64,000 bases of DNA from NCBI RefSeq assembly GCF_004028635.1, contig NZ_RQJW01000006.1:248001-312000 (forward strand). The letters are read 5' to 3'. The position numbers were made by a program, and so were the translations under genes. Under the pieces are notes generated by a model. That model worked only from the letters and a program-made list of their open reading frames with translations, did not search any database and was not told the origin of the DNA. Shown in pieces: positions 23,446 to 32,453 of the stretch; positions within the stretch are counted from its first letter, which is position 1; every line of letters begins with the position of its first letter. The DNA is from Streptomyces cyaneus (GTDB lineage Bacteria > Actinomycetota > Actinomycetes > Streptomycetales > Streptomycetaceae).

Positions 23446-25068
23446 ATGAGTTCAGTTGGTCCTGCGCGGACTGGGGGGCGCCGAACCGCGCGTCAGAACA
23501 GTGCCGGTGGACGGCGCAAGGCGGGGCGGGGTGTGGGTGCCCCGTTGGGGCTGCTGCCGCTACCGCCGACGGACAAGGAGAAGTACTCCTATGCGCGTCG
23601 GCATCTGTGGATCCTGACGATCAGTTCGCTGATCAGCTTCTGCTGCCTGGTGGTGAGCCAGTTCAAGCTGGCCCAGTCGACGCCGGTGCTGTGGATCTAC
23701 ACGCCGCTGCTGGTCTTCACGGTGCTGTACTACCTGGTGTCGCTGCGGGTGAACGGCTTCACCCGGGACTTCGACATCGCGCATCACAAGCGGCTGGTGC
23801 ACAACTGGCGGCCGGAGGTCTATCCGACGGTCGATGTCTTTCTTCCGGTGTGCGGTGAGCCCATCGAGGTGCTGCACAACACCTGGCGGCATGTGCGGGA
23901 GATGGCCGACCGGTATCCGGGGGTGTGTGTTCCGTTCGTGCTCGACGACGGTGCCAGTCCTGAACTCGCCGCCATGGCCCGGGACTTCGGGTTCCGCTAC
24001 GGCACCCGGGAGAACCGTGGCTGGTTCAAGAAGGCCGGCAACCTGCACTTCGGGTTCGGGCAGTCCGACGGCCAGTACATCCTGATCCTGGACGCCGACT
24101 TCACCCCGCGCGCCGACCTGCTCCAGGAGCTGCTGCCGTACATGGAGGCGGACCCGCGCATCGGGATCGTCCAGTCGCCGCAGTACTTCCGGGTGCTGGA
24201 CTCGCAGAACTGGATCGAGCGCGGCGCGGGTGCGGTGCAGGAGCTGTTCTACCGGTCCGTGCAGGTGTCGCGGCAGGGCAGCGACGGTGCGATCTGTGTG
24301 GGCAGTTGCGCGGTGTACCGGCGGGCGGCTCTGGAGACCAACGGCGGTACGACGCTGATCGAGCACTCCGAGGACGTGCACACCGGCTTCGACCTGCGCG
24401 GGCTCGGCTGGGATCTGCGGTACGTGCCGGTCGCGGTGTCGACCGGGGTGTGCCCGGACACCGCGGGCGCCTTCTTCAACCAGCAGTACCGCTGGTGCTC
24501 CGGCTCGATGAGCCTGCTCGGCAGCAGGAAGTTCTGGCAGCGCAAGATCAAGCTCTCCAGCCGCCTGTGCTACATGTCCGGGTTCTTCTACTACATCCAC
24601 ACGGCGCTGTTCACCTTCGCCGCCCCGGTCATCCCGATCGTGCTGCTGCTGATGATGCCGGAGAAGCTCCAGGTCGAGCATCTGATCCTGGTGCTGCCCA
24701 GCATCCTCTACACCACGATCATCTTCCCGATGTGGCACAAGGCGCCCTACCGCCTGGAGGCCTGGGCGGCCCGCATGATGTACGGCTGGGCGCACGTCTT
24801 CGCCATCTGGGACATCCTCCGCAAGAACCGCATGGGCTGGCAGCCCACCGGCTCCTCCGGCGCCAAGAAGAACAAGACCCGGCGCTTCTGGATCGGCATG
24901 TGGGTGTGGAGCGGCGGTACCGCGCTGATCTGGGTCGTGGGAGCGGTCTACCGGACGTTCACCATGGACGCCCCGGACTTCGCCCTGATCCTGTCCTCCG
25001 GACTCTTCTACGCCCTCGTCGTGGGCCGTGTCCTGGTCCAGCCCCGCGAGAAGGCGGTGACTGCCTGA
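23446..25068 (+). CDS. Cellulose-synthase-like family 2 glycosyltransferase
   Basis: A 540-residue processive-type membrane glycosyltransferase. About 45 basic N-terminal residues precede two transmembrane helices (about 53-72 and 80-100). The catalytic domain then shows VLDDGAS (Asp167, Asp168), DAD (216-218), SED (308-310) and QQYRW (346-350), the full D,D,D,QxxRW set of cellulose/hyaluronan/chitin-type synthases. At least four more helices follow. ATG 23446 was chosen over an upstream in-frame start at 23365 that adds 27 unlike residues. The stop overlaps the ATG of the GH26-like gene. No PilZ domain is seen. The sugar polymerised is unknown. Confidence 0.88.
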   Translation: MSSVGPARTGGRRTARQNSAGGRRKAGRGVGAPLGLLPLPPTDKEKYSYARRHLWILTISSLISFCCLVVSQFKLAQSTPVLWIYTPLLVFTVLYYLVSLRVNGFTRDFDIAHHKRLVHNWRPEVYPTVDVFLPVCGEPIEVLHNTWRHVREMADRYPGVCVPFVLDDGASPELAAMARDFGFRYGTRENRGWFKKAGNLHFGFGQSDGQYILILDADFTPRADLLQELLPYMEADPRIGIVQSPQYFRVLDSQNWIERGAGAVQELFYRSVQVSRQGSDGAICVGSCAVYRRAALETNGGTTLIEHSEDVHTGFDLRGLGWDLRYVPVAVSTGVCPDTAGAFFNQQYRWCSGSMSLLGSRKFWQRKIKLSSRLCYMSGFFYYIHTALFTFAAPVIPIVLLLMMPEKLQVEHLILVLPSILYTTIIFPMWHKAPYRLEAWAARMMYGWAHVFAIWDILRKNRMGWQPTGSSGAKKNKTRRFWIGMWVWSGGTALIWVVGAVYRTFTMDAPDFALILSSGLFYALVVGRVLVQPREKAVTA

Positions 25069-26090
25069 TGCGGTCGTTCACTCGTATCCGTACGGCTTTG
25101 GCGGCCTGTCTGCTCGCCGGCGCGCTCGCCCTCACCGGTTGCTCGATCCTCGGCGAGGAGTCGGACGGTCCCTCGCAGACCGGGCAGCGGGACGAGACCG
25201 GCGCCGATGCCGGGGCCGGCTCCGAGGCCGACGTGCCCTACGACGTCGTACCGCTTCTGAAGCCGGGCAAGAAGTACTTCGGCGCCGCTGTCGACGGTGC
25301 GCCGATCTCCATGAAGGGCGTCGACACGTACACGAAGATGGTCGGCAAGCAGCCGAACCTCATCGAGTACTACGCCGCCTGGGGCGACGGCTTCGACGCC
25401 ACCGGTGTGCGCAACGCCTGGGGTGAGGGTGCCATGACGCTGATGTCGTGGGAGCCCTTCGACACCCCGATCGCGGACATCGCGGCGGGCAAGTCGGACG
25501 CGTACATCAAGGAGTACGCGACGGCGGTCCGCAAGCTGAACCTGCCCGTCGTGATTTCCTTCGCCGACGAGTTCAACGGCCACTGGGAGAAGTGGGGCAC
25601 GAAGAACGTGACCCCCAAGGACTACGTGGCCGCCTGGCGGCACATCCACGAGACCTTCATCGACGTCGGCGCCTCGAACGTCATCTGGTCCTGGTCGCCC
25701 AACATCGTCAACCCGGTCAAGAGCGTGAAGCTCAAGCCGTACTACCCGGGCGACGCCTATGTCGACTGGGTCGGGCTGATCGGTTACTGGACGATCGCCG
25801 AGGACAACGCCTTCGACAGCGTCTTCGGGCCGACCCGGGACCAGGTCCGCACCTTCACCAAGAAGCCGATGATCCTGCTGGAGACCGCCGCGATGGCGGG
25901 TGAGCGGCGCCGTGCCGACATCCGCAATCTGTTCGCGGGCGTCGCGGCGGACGACGACATGCTCGGCTTCGTCTGGTTCAACCACAAAAAGCGTGCCGAC
26001 TGGCGACTGGAGGCGAGCCCGCTGGCGCTGAAGGAGTTCAAGCGCCTGGCCGCCGACGACAGCTTCGGCTTCGACGTACGGAAGCCGTGA
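25068..26090 (+). CDS. GH26-like glycoside hydrolase lipoprotein
   Basis: A 340-residue lipoprotein: signal peptide with lipobox LTGC (Cys25), an acidic linker to about residue 60, then a (beta/alpha)8 domain. SFADEFNGHWEKWG gives the GH26 acid/base Glu168, and MILLETAAMAG the nucleophile Glu272; WSWSPN and YVDWVGLIGY are also family-like. GH26 enzymes cut mannan or beta-1,3-1,4-glucan. Placed between a polymerising transferase and a membrane transferase, it may trim or release the glycan during export, as BcsZ does for cellulose (inference). Confidence 0.8.
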   Translation: MRSFTRIRTALAACLLAGALALTGCSILGEESDGPSQTGQRDETGADAGAGSEADVPYDVVPLLKPGKKYFGAAVDGAPISMKGVDTYTKMVGKQPNLIEYYAAWGDGFDATGVRNAWGEGAMTLMSWEPFDTPIADIAAGKSDAYIKEYATAVRKLNLPVVISFADEFNGHWEKWGTKNVTPKDYVAAWRHIHETFIDVGASNVIWSWSPNIVNPVKSVKLKPYYPGDAYVDWVGLIGYWTIAEDNAFDSVFGPTRDQVRTFTKKPMILLETAAMAGERRRADIRNLFAGVAADDDMLGFVWFNHKKRADWRLEASPLALKEFKRLAADDSFGFDVRKP

Positions 26091-27898
26091 TGACCTCCCG
26101 ACGCGATCACTACACGCCTCAGCCCTACGATCCGTATGCCGAGGACGACTCGACCTGGTTCAACTCCGACGGCCAGGCACCGCAGGCGCGGCAGGGGTAC
26201 CGGTACGGGTACGACGACCAGAACTACGGCTACCAGCAGTACGAGCAGTACGAGCAGTACGCCGGCGCCGTCCCGCAACAACCGCAGGGGCAGCACGAGG
26301 ACCAGCCGACGTACGCGCTGCGCACGGTCCAGTACCAGCAGGTGCCGGACGACGAGCCCGAGTACCACATCCCCGAAACGCCGGAAGCCGGCTGGGAGAT
26401 GGCGGCGAGCAGGCGGCGGGCCTGGGTCAGCCGGGCCGTGCTGCTGTGCATCATGGCCATCCAGGCGGCACTGTCGCTGCGTCTGTCGAACACGGCGTTC
26501 CAGGACGAGGCGCTGTACCTGGCGGCCGGCCATGCCCAGCTGGACCACATGCTCAACGGCACCGAGCTGCCTCGGGACTACGCCGCGTACTTCTCCGGCT
26601 CACCGCAGCTCTACCCGCTGCTCGCCGCGCTCGTGGACGCGAAGTTCGGACTCGCCGGGGCGCGGACGCTGAGCCTGTTCTTCATGCTCTGCACGACCGG
26701 GCTGCTGTATTCGTTCACCCGGCGCCTGTTCAACGAGCGGGCCGCGCTGGCCGCCGCCGCCCTGTTCGCGGTGCTCCAGTCGACCGTCGTCATGGGCTAC
26801 TTCGCCACCTATGACGCGGCCGCGGTGTTCCTGCTGGCCCTGACCACCTGGATCGTCGTACGCACCGACCGGGCGCCCGTGATCGCCGTGCTGCTGGCCG
26901 CGCCCGTCGGGGTGCTGGCGGTCGGGGTGAAGTACGCGTCCGCGCTGTACCTGCCGACCATCGTCGTGCTCGCGCTGCTCACCGCGTGGCCGCACAAGGG
27001 CGGCAAGGCCTTCGTGCGGATGGTGGTGCTCGCCCTCGGCATCGGCGGCCTGATGGCGGCGGGGATGTACACCACCGACCTCATGGCCGGTGTGCGGCAG
27101 ACCACCACCGACCGTCCCCATGGCACCGACTCCGTCGAGTTCCTGCTGGAGCAGACCGCCAAGTGGGGCGGGCTGATGTTCCTCGCCGCAGTCGGCGGCG
27201 CCGTCTCGTACGTCCGGCGCAGCCGTATGAACGAGTCGCCGCTGGCCCTGCGGCTCAGCGGCCCCGGGTGGCGCTGGCGGGCCCTGCTCGGGCTGGTGCT
27301 GTGCGGCACGGCCGTACTGGCACCGGCGTACCAGATCCATCTGGGGACCGTGGTCTCGCTGTTCAAGCACGTCGGCTTCGGTCTGCTCTTCGCCGCGCCG
27401 ATGGCCGGCGTGGGAGTGACCCGCCTGGTGGGTGCGCACTTCCGCTATCCGCAGCTCGGCGTCATGCTCTGGACCGCCGTGCTGTGCCTGGGCATTCAGC
27501 AGGCGGACTGGCGCTTCGACATCTGGCCGAACTCCACGAAGATGATCAATGCCATCGAGCCCCATGTGGACTCCAAGGGCGAATACCTCGCCTCGACGCC
27601 CGAGGTGCCCGTCTACTACCTGTACGACAAGTCCAGCCACCGTCAGTGGCACAGCCTCTTCGGCATGGAGTACAAGGACGCGAAGGGCAAGTACTACGGC
27701 GGCGACGAGGCGTACAAGGCGGCGGTGAAGGCCGGCAAGTTCGACCTGATCGTCCTCGACGGGCTCACCAACCCGAGGGTGGACGACATCGTCGCCGCCG
27801 CGACCAAGGGCAACTCGCACTACCGGCTGCTGGCCGAGATCCCGTTCCGCAACGCGAACGGCACGAGCGAGTACCGCATCTGGATCAAGACCTCCTGA
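26090..27898 (+). CDS. GT39/ArnT-like membrane glycosyltransferase
   Basis: A 602-residue polytopic protein. The first 100 residues are cytoplasmic, Tyr/Gln-rich (YQQYEQYEQYAG) and low complexity. The membrane part starts at about 110 with ALSLRLSNTAFQDEALYLAAGHAQLDH, whose Asp-Glu in the first external loop matches the acidic catalytic site of GT-C enzymes using polyprenyl-phosphate sugars. About ten helices follow, then a soluble C-terminal domain. ATG 26090 shares its A with the previous stop. A donor for it could be made by the polyprenol-phosphate sugar synthase two genes downstream. Confidence 0.78.
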   Translation: MTSRRDHYTPQPYDPYAEDDSTWFNSDGQAPQARQGYRYGYDDQNYGYQQYEQYEQYAGAVPQQPQGQHEDQPTYALRTVQYQQVPDDEPEYHIPETPEAGWEMAASRRRAWVSRAVLLCIMAIQAALSLRLSNTAFQDEALYLAAGHAQLDHMLNGTELPRDYAAYFSGSPQLYPLLAALVDAKFGLAGARTLSLFFMLCTTGLLYSFTRRLFNERAALAAAALFAVLQSTVVMGYFATYDAAAVFLLALTTWIVVRTDRAPVIAVLLAAPVGVLAVGVKYASALYLPTIVVLALLTAWPHKGGKAFVRMVVLALGIGGLMAAGMYTTDLMAGVRQTTTDRPHGTDSVEFLLEQTAKWGGLMFLAAVGGAVSYVRRSRMNESPLALRLSGPGWRWRALLGLVLCGTAVLAPAYQIHLGTVVSLFKHVGFGLLFAAPMAGVGVTRLVGAHFRYPQLGVMLWTAVLCLGIQQADWRFDIWPNSTKMINAIEPHVDSKGEYLASTPEVPVYYLYDKSSHRQWHSLFGMEYKDAKGKYYGGDEAYKAAVKAGKFDLIVLDGLTNPRVDDIVAAATKGNSHYRLLAEIPFRNANGTSEYRIWIKTS

Positions 27899-27932
27899 GC
27901 GCATCCGCGCTGAAGCAAGAAAGGCCGTACCC

Positions 27933-29243
27933 ATGCGGCTCACCGTCATCGGCACCGGCTACCTCGGTGCCACCCACGCCGCCTGCATGGCGGAGCTCGG
28001 CCACGAGGTGCTCGGTGTCGACGTGGACCCCGAGAAGGTCGCCGCGCTGCAGGCCGGGCGGGTGCCGTTCCACGAGCCCGGGCTGCCCGAGCTGATCGCG
28101 AAGCACACGGCGAGCGGGCGGCTGAGGTTCACGAGCGACTACGCGGAGGCCGGCGCCTTCGGCGACGTGCACTTCGTGTGTGTCGGGACGCCTCAGCTCA
28201 AGGGGTCCGAGGGCGCCGATCTGACGTACGTCGACTCGGCCTTCGCGGCGATCGCCGGGCACGCCGCGCCGGACGCGCTGCTGGTCGGCAAGTCGACGGT
28301 GCCGGTGGGGACGGCGGGGCGGCTCGCGGACACGCATGCCGGGGTCGAGGTGGCGTGGAACCCGGAGTTCCTGCGCGAGGGCTTCGCCGTCGAGGACACG
28401 CTGCGGCCGGACCGGTTGGTGTTCGGGGTGCGGTCGGAGCGGGCCGAAACGATTCTGCGGAATGTGTACGCCCCCGTCCTCGCCGCCGGGACCCCCCTCG
28501 TCACCGCCGACTTCCCGACCGCCGAACTGGTCAAGACGGCCGCCAACGCCTTCCTCGCCACCAAGATCTCCTTCATCAACGCGATGGCGGAGCTGTGCGA
28601 GACCTCCGGCGGCGACGTCGGCGTGCTCGCCGAGGCGATCGGGTACGACGACCGGATCGGCCGCAAGTTCCTGCGGGCCGGCGTCGGCTTCGGCGGGGGC
28701 TGTCTGCCCAAGGACATCCGCGCCTTCGCGCACCGTGCCGACGAACTCGGCGTCTCGCTGGCCTTCCTGCGCGAGGTCGACGTGATCAACATGCGGCGCC
28801 GCGACAAGGTTGTCGAGCTGGCGAGAGAGCTGTGCGGCGGGACGGTGCTGGGCGCCCGTGTCGCCGTACTCGGCGCCGCCTTCAAGCCCGACTCCGACGA
28901 CATCCGTGACTCGCCGGCGCTCAATGTCGCCGCGCGGCTGCGCCTCGACGGTGCCGATGTCACGGTCTATGACCCCGAGGCGATGGACAACGCCCGCAAG
29001 GCGTTCCCGCTCCTCGGCTACGCGCTGTCGGCCGAGGAGGCGCTGCAACGTGCCGATCTCGTACTGCATCTGACCGAGTGGCAGCAGTTCCGGGAGATCG
29101 ACCCGGCGCGGGCCCGGTCACTGGTCTCCCGTCCGCGGATCGTGGACGGGCGGGGGGTGCTCGACGCGGACCGCTGGACCGCGGCGGGCTGGCGGTTCCG
29201 GGCGCTGGGAAGGCCCGCGCCCGTTGGGGAGGGGCCTCGGTAG
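27933..29243 (+). CDS. ugd: UDP-glucose 6-dehydrogenase
   Basis: A 436-residue NAD-dependent enzyme turning UDP-glucose into UDP-glucuronate. Rossmann motif GTGYLG (residues 7-12), the NPEFLREG substrate loop, the catalytic Cys in GVGFGGGCLPKD, and the C-terminal Rossmann fold at VAVLGAAFKPDSDDIRDSPAL. Its presence implies the surface glycan of this cluster contains a uronic acid or a sugar derived from one. The ATG is 34 bases after the membrane transferase. Confidence 0.93.
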   Translation: MRLTVIGTGYLGATHAACMAELGHEVLGVDVDPEKVAALQAGRVPFHEPGLPELIAKHTASGRLRFTSDYAEAGAFGDVHFVCVGTPQLKGSEGADLTYVDSAFAAIAGHAAPDALLVGKSTVPVGTAGRLADTHAGVEVAWNPEFLREGFAVEDTLRPDRLVFGVRSERAETILRNVYAPVLAAGTPLVTADFPTAELVKTAANAFLATKISFINAMAELCETSGGDVGVLAEAIGYDDRIGRKFLRAGVGFGGGCLPKDIRAFAHRADELGVSLAFLREVDVINMRRRDKVVELARELCGGTVLGARVAVLGAAFKPDSDDIRDSPALNVAARLRLDGADVTVYDPEAMDNARKAFPLLGYALSAEEALQRADLVLHLTEWQQFREIDPARARSLVSRPRIVDGRGVLDADRWTAAGWRFRALGRPAPVGEGPR

Positions 29244-29272
29244 AGGCTCCTAGGGGAGGGAAAGAGAAAGCC

Positions 29273-30055
29273 ATGACGGGACGTGACGGACGTGACGGCC
29301 ACGACAGATACCCGGGCGTACCGGTCACCGTGGTGATGCCGACGTACAACGAGGCCGCGAACCTGCCGCGGATGGCCGAGCTGGTGCTCGGGCTGCCGGT
29401 CGACGGGCTGCACCTGAAGATCGTCGACGACTCCAGCCCGGACGGGACCGGGCGGATCGCCGAGGAGCTCGCCGAGAAGTACAACGCCGACCAGCCGGTC
29501 GGGCGGCGCCGGATGAGCGTGCTGCACCGCACCGAGAAGGACGGTCTGGGGCGGGCGTACGTCGCGGGCATGAGCGCCGCGCTGGAGGAGGGTGCCGCCT
29601 ACGTCGTCCAGATGGACGCCGACGGCAGCCACCCGGCGGAGGCGGTGCCGCGGATGCTGGGGACCGCGGTGGCCTCGGGCGTGGGGCTGGTCGTCGGCAG
29701 CCGGTATGTCGAGGGCGGTTCGCTCGACGAGGACTGGGGCATGCACCGCGTCCTGCTGTCCCGGTTCGCCAACCGCTACGCCCGAGCCGTGCTCGGCACG
29801 AAGATCCGGGACATCACGGCCGGCTTCAACCTGTGGTCGGCGGCGACCCTGCGGGACATCGACCTGGCCACCCTGGACAGCGCGGGCTACAGCTTCCAGG
29901 TCGAGCTGAAGTACAAGGCCGTGCGGGCCGGGCACAGCGCCGTGGAGATCCCGATCCGCTTCGAGGAGCGGACGGAAGGTGTGTCGAAGATGACGCTGAG
30001 GACGCAGCTGGAGTCGGCGGTCGTACCGATCCGGCTGCGCCTGAAGCACAGGTGA
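29273..30055 (+). CDS. Polyprenol-phosphate sugar synthase (DPM1-type GT2)
   Basis: A 260-residue soluble family 2 transferase like dolichol-phosphate mannose synthase. It has VTVVMPTYNEAANL, DDSSPDGT (first Asp pair) and QMDADGSHPAE (DxD), then GSRYVEGGS and the helix pair near ITAGFNLWS. No transmembrane helices follow, as in Ppm1-type enzymes. It would load a sugar, probably mannose, on polyprenyl phosphate for GT-C enzymes such as the GT39-like gene. A purine-rich GGGGAGGGAAAGAGAAAG ribosome region precedes the ATG. Last gene of the cluster. Confidence 0.88.
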   Translation: MTGRDGRDGHDRYPGVPVTVVMPTYNEAANLPRMAELVLGLPVDGLHLKIVDDSSPDGTGRIAEELAEKYNADQPVGRRRMSVLHRTEKDGLGRAYVAGMSAALEEGAAYVVQMDADGSHPAEAVPRMLGTAVASGVGLVVGSRYVEGGSLDEDWGMHRVLLSRFANRYARAVLGTKIRDITAGFNLWSAATLRDIDLATLDSAGYSFQVELKYKAVRAGHSAVEIPIRFEERTEGVSKMTLRTQLESAVVPIRLRLKHR

Positions 30056-30124
30056 GCCTGCGGCGGCGGCCGGCTGATCGTCGGCCGCCGCTGTTCGTCG
30101 GGCGCAGCTGTTCGTCGTGCGGGG

Positions 30125-31021
30125 CTACTCGTTGGCCGCCGCGGACGCCTGCACCGCGCCTCGCTTGTAGATCTGATCCCGTGTGAAGGACTTCAGGTTC
30201 TCGCTGACCTGGAAGACGTTCGTGTCCTTCTTCGTCACGTCCTTGCCGTTGGTGAAGCCGTTGATGGTGAAGTAGGCGTAACGGCCGTAGGCGTTGACGG
30301 TCGAGAGGCAGACGGCGGCGGTGCAGTGATCCTTGACGCCCTGGCCGGACAGCGACCTGATGATGTCCGTCTTGGTGTTGACCGTGCCCGCCACCTTGAT
30401 GGCCTGCGCCTCGGTGTCGAAAACGGCCACGCCGATCGTCGCCGCGATGCCGTCCTTGACGTACGCGACGCGCAGGAAGCGGGTGCAGTCGTTGGCCGTG
30501 AGAATCTTCGGGAGCCCGCCCTTGGTGGCCGCGGAGCAGCTCTTCGTGTCGTCCGTCGCGCCTTTCTTGTACACCGTCTCGCCCACGGTCAGCTGCGTGC
30601 CCGGGAAGAGGATCTGAGCACCGAGCGGGGCGGTGTCCTTGCTCTTGCTGGAGATGAAGTCCTTCGGATCCAGCGGCGGTGGAGCGCTGGTCGACTCGAA
30701 CGACGGGGCCGGGCCAGTGGTTTGGCCCGGCACGTTCCCGGATGCGGGGATCCCGGAAGCCGGGTCGTTCGAGGCCGAGTTGCTGTCGTTCGCCGACACC
30801 ACGGCCACGGCGACGGCGGCACCGATCGCCACGGTGGCGAGTGCGCCGCCGCCGATGAACAGCAGCCGGCGCCGCTTGTTGCGGGTCTCGGACGCCTCGG
30901 CGAGTGCGGCCCAGTCCGGGGTCTCGTCGGCGCCGCTGTTCCACGGCTGCTGGGAATGCGGTGTCCAGGGATCCCACTGGGACTGGGGTCCCCCCTGCTG
31001 CCCAAAGCTCATGGGGCGCAT
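30125..31021 (-). CDS. Membrane-anchored protein of unknown function
   Basis: A 298-residue protein not recognised beyond its architecture. A Gln/Pro/Trp-rich cytoplasmic start (about 50 residues) leads to RNKRRRLLFIGGGALATVAIGAAVAVAVV, one membrane helix, then a Ser/Pro-rich linker and a Cys-containing external domain of about 180 residues (four Cys, likely two disulfides). The start may be ATG 31021 or the ATG three codons later (31012). It converges with the polysaccharide cluster and diverges from the GT87-like gene. Confidence 0.75.
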   Translation of the reverse strand: MRPMSFGQQGGPQSQWDPWTPHSQQPWNSGADETPDWAALAEASETRNKRRRLLFIGGGALATVAIGAAVAVAVVSANDSNSASNDPASGIPASGNVPGQTTGPAPSFESTSAPPPLDPKDFISSKSKDTAPLGAQILFPGTQLTVGETVYKKGATDDTKSCSAATKGGLPKILTANDCTRFLRVAYVKDGIAATIGVAVFDTEAQAIKVAGTVNTKTDIIRSLSGQGVKDHCTAAVCLSTVNAYGRYAYFTINGFTNGKDVTKKDTNVFQVSENLKSFTRDQIYKRGAVQASAAANE

Positions 31022-31085
31022 CTTAGACGGGCCGAGGGCGTGCCGGTCTGCCTCAAGGGGCCCATGCGCACCTAGCGTTCACACG

Positions 31086-32453
31086 GTGAGCGAGTACAAA
31101 AGCGACATCTCTGGGTGGTTGGTGCGGCGGGCGACCTGGCATCTGTGGGTGGTGCTCGGGGCCGTGCTGGGTGCGCTTGTGGTGCGTACGGCGCGTGTGA
31201 CCTCGGACGGAGGGATGGACAACGCCATCGTCGTGCGGGCGGCTCGGGTCTGGCTGGGCGGGGGTTCGCCGTATGACGACCCCCACTTCCTCTATTTGCC
31301 GAGCGCGGTGTTGGCGGCGGCTCCTCAGGCGCTGGTTCCGCGGAGTGTGCTGTCCGTGGTGGTGCCGGTGGTGGTGACCGGGTGCCTGGTGGGTGGGTGG
31401 GGGTGCGCGCTGCGGCTGTACGGCGTCGGCTTGCGCAGCCGATTCGCCGTGCTCGGGCTGATCGGGCTCGCGGTCGGGTTCGCGCCGTTCGGGCACCTTG
31501 TGCTGCTGGGGAACTGGACGGCTACGGCGGTGCTTGCCCTTCCGTTGGGGTTGTTGCTCGCGGGGCGGGGGCGGTGGGTGGCCGCGGGGGTGGTGATCGG
31601 TGGTGCGGTCGCGTTGAAGCCGTTGCTGGCGCCGGTGGGGTTGTTGTTCGTGTTCGCGGGGCGGTGGCGGGGGCTGGTGGTGTTGGTCGGGGTGCCGGTG
31701 GTGGCGTCCGTGGGAGCGGCGCTGCTGTTGCCGGATCCTGCGGGGTTCCTCACTCGTACGTTGCCGTTTCTGTTGCGGGGGGACGACGGTTTTGTACGGC
31801 TGTATGAGGCTTCGCCGGGTGCGGTGTTGCCGAGGGTGGGGGTGCCGGGGGTGGTGGCCGGGGGGATCGGGATGGGGGCGGCGGGGGTGGGGATTTGGGG
31901 TGCGTATCGGCGGTGGTGTCGGGGAGGTGGGGGGAGTGGTCGGAGTGGTCTGAGTGGTTCGAACGGTGCGGTGTGTCTTGCGGAGACCGCGGCGATGTTG
32001 ATGCTCTCGGCGTTTCTGGTGTCCAGGCCGTCGTACGACCACTATCTGCTCGTTGTTGTGCCTGTGCTGTTGGCGGGGCTGCCGTGTGAGGGGGCTGTTG
32101 CCCGGGGGGTCTGGTTCTGGGTCGCGTTGGTGCCGCAGGTTCCTGGTGTGACCTGGCCTTATCTGGAGGCGGTGCAGCGGCGGGCGTTCCGGGATGCGGT
32201 GACGTTGTGTGGTTTGGCGGTGACGGTGGCTGGTCGGTGTCTTGGGGGCGGTCGGGTTTTCTCGCCCCCGCCGCCCCTACCCGTCCCGTCCTCCAGGGGC
32301 GCTGCCCCTTCGTCCCCGCCAGGGGCTCCGCCCCTGGACCCCGCTGGGGGCTCCGCCCCCAGACCCCCGGGGGGTTGCCCACCCACCCACCCGACTCGCT
32401 CGGCCAAGAGGCGGGGGTCGGGGGCGTCGGGGGCGGCCGGGGTGGGGGAGTGA
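31086..32453 (+). CDS. GT87-like (DUF2029) membrane mannosyltransferase
   Basis: A 455-residue polytopic protein with about ten hydrophobic helices; SDGGMDNAIVVRAARVWLGGGSPYDDPHFLYLPSAVL is the external acidic loop typical of GT87 polyprenol-phosphate-mannose enzymes of actinobacteria. GTG 31086 opens MSEYKSDISGW. The reading frame is strongly G-rich (GGGGVG-type stretches). The last 55 residues (from about PPPPLPVPSSR) are encoded by three stacked hairpins that look like an intergenic repeat, so the real functional end may be near residue 400. Confidence 0.7.
   Translation: MSEYKSDISGWLVRRATWHLWVVLGAVLGALVVRTARVTSDGGMDNAIVVRAARVWLGGGSPYDDPHFLYLPSAVLAAAPQALVPRSVLSVVVPVVVTGCLVGGWGCALRLYGVGLRSRFAVLGLIGLAVGFAPFGHLVLLGNWTATAVLALPLGLLLAGRGRWVAAGVVIGGAVALKPLLAPVGLLFVFAGRWRGLVVLVGVPVVASVGAALLLPDPAGFLTRTLPFLLRGDDGFVRLYEASPGAVLPRVGVPGVVAGGIGMGAAGVGIWGAYRRWCRGGGGSGRSGLSGSNGAVCLAETAAMLMLSAFLVSRPSYDHYLLVVVPVLLAGLPCEGAVARGVWFWVALVPQVPGVTWPYLEAVQRRAFRDAVTLCGLAVTVAGRCLGGGRVFSPPPPLPVPSSRGAAPSSPPGAPPLDPAGGSAPRPPGGCPPTHPTRSAKRRGSGASGAAGVGE
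32295..32362. repeat. Cassette of three GC-rich hairpins with three-base loops
   Basis: AGGGGC-GCT-GCCCCT (32295-32309), CCAGGGGC-TCC-GCCCCTGG (32319-32337) and CTGGGGGC-TCC-GCCCCCAG (32344-32362). Such cassettes are common between Streptomyces genes and probably act as bidirectional terminators. Here they lie inside the open frame of the GT87-like gene. Confidence 0.7.

Noticed and set aside
31053..32042. Long minus-strand frame opposite the GT87-like gene
   Set aside because: His/Arg/Pro-rich shadow of the GC-biased coding strand; the plus frame has the membrane helices and the family loop.
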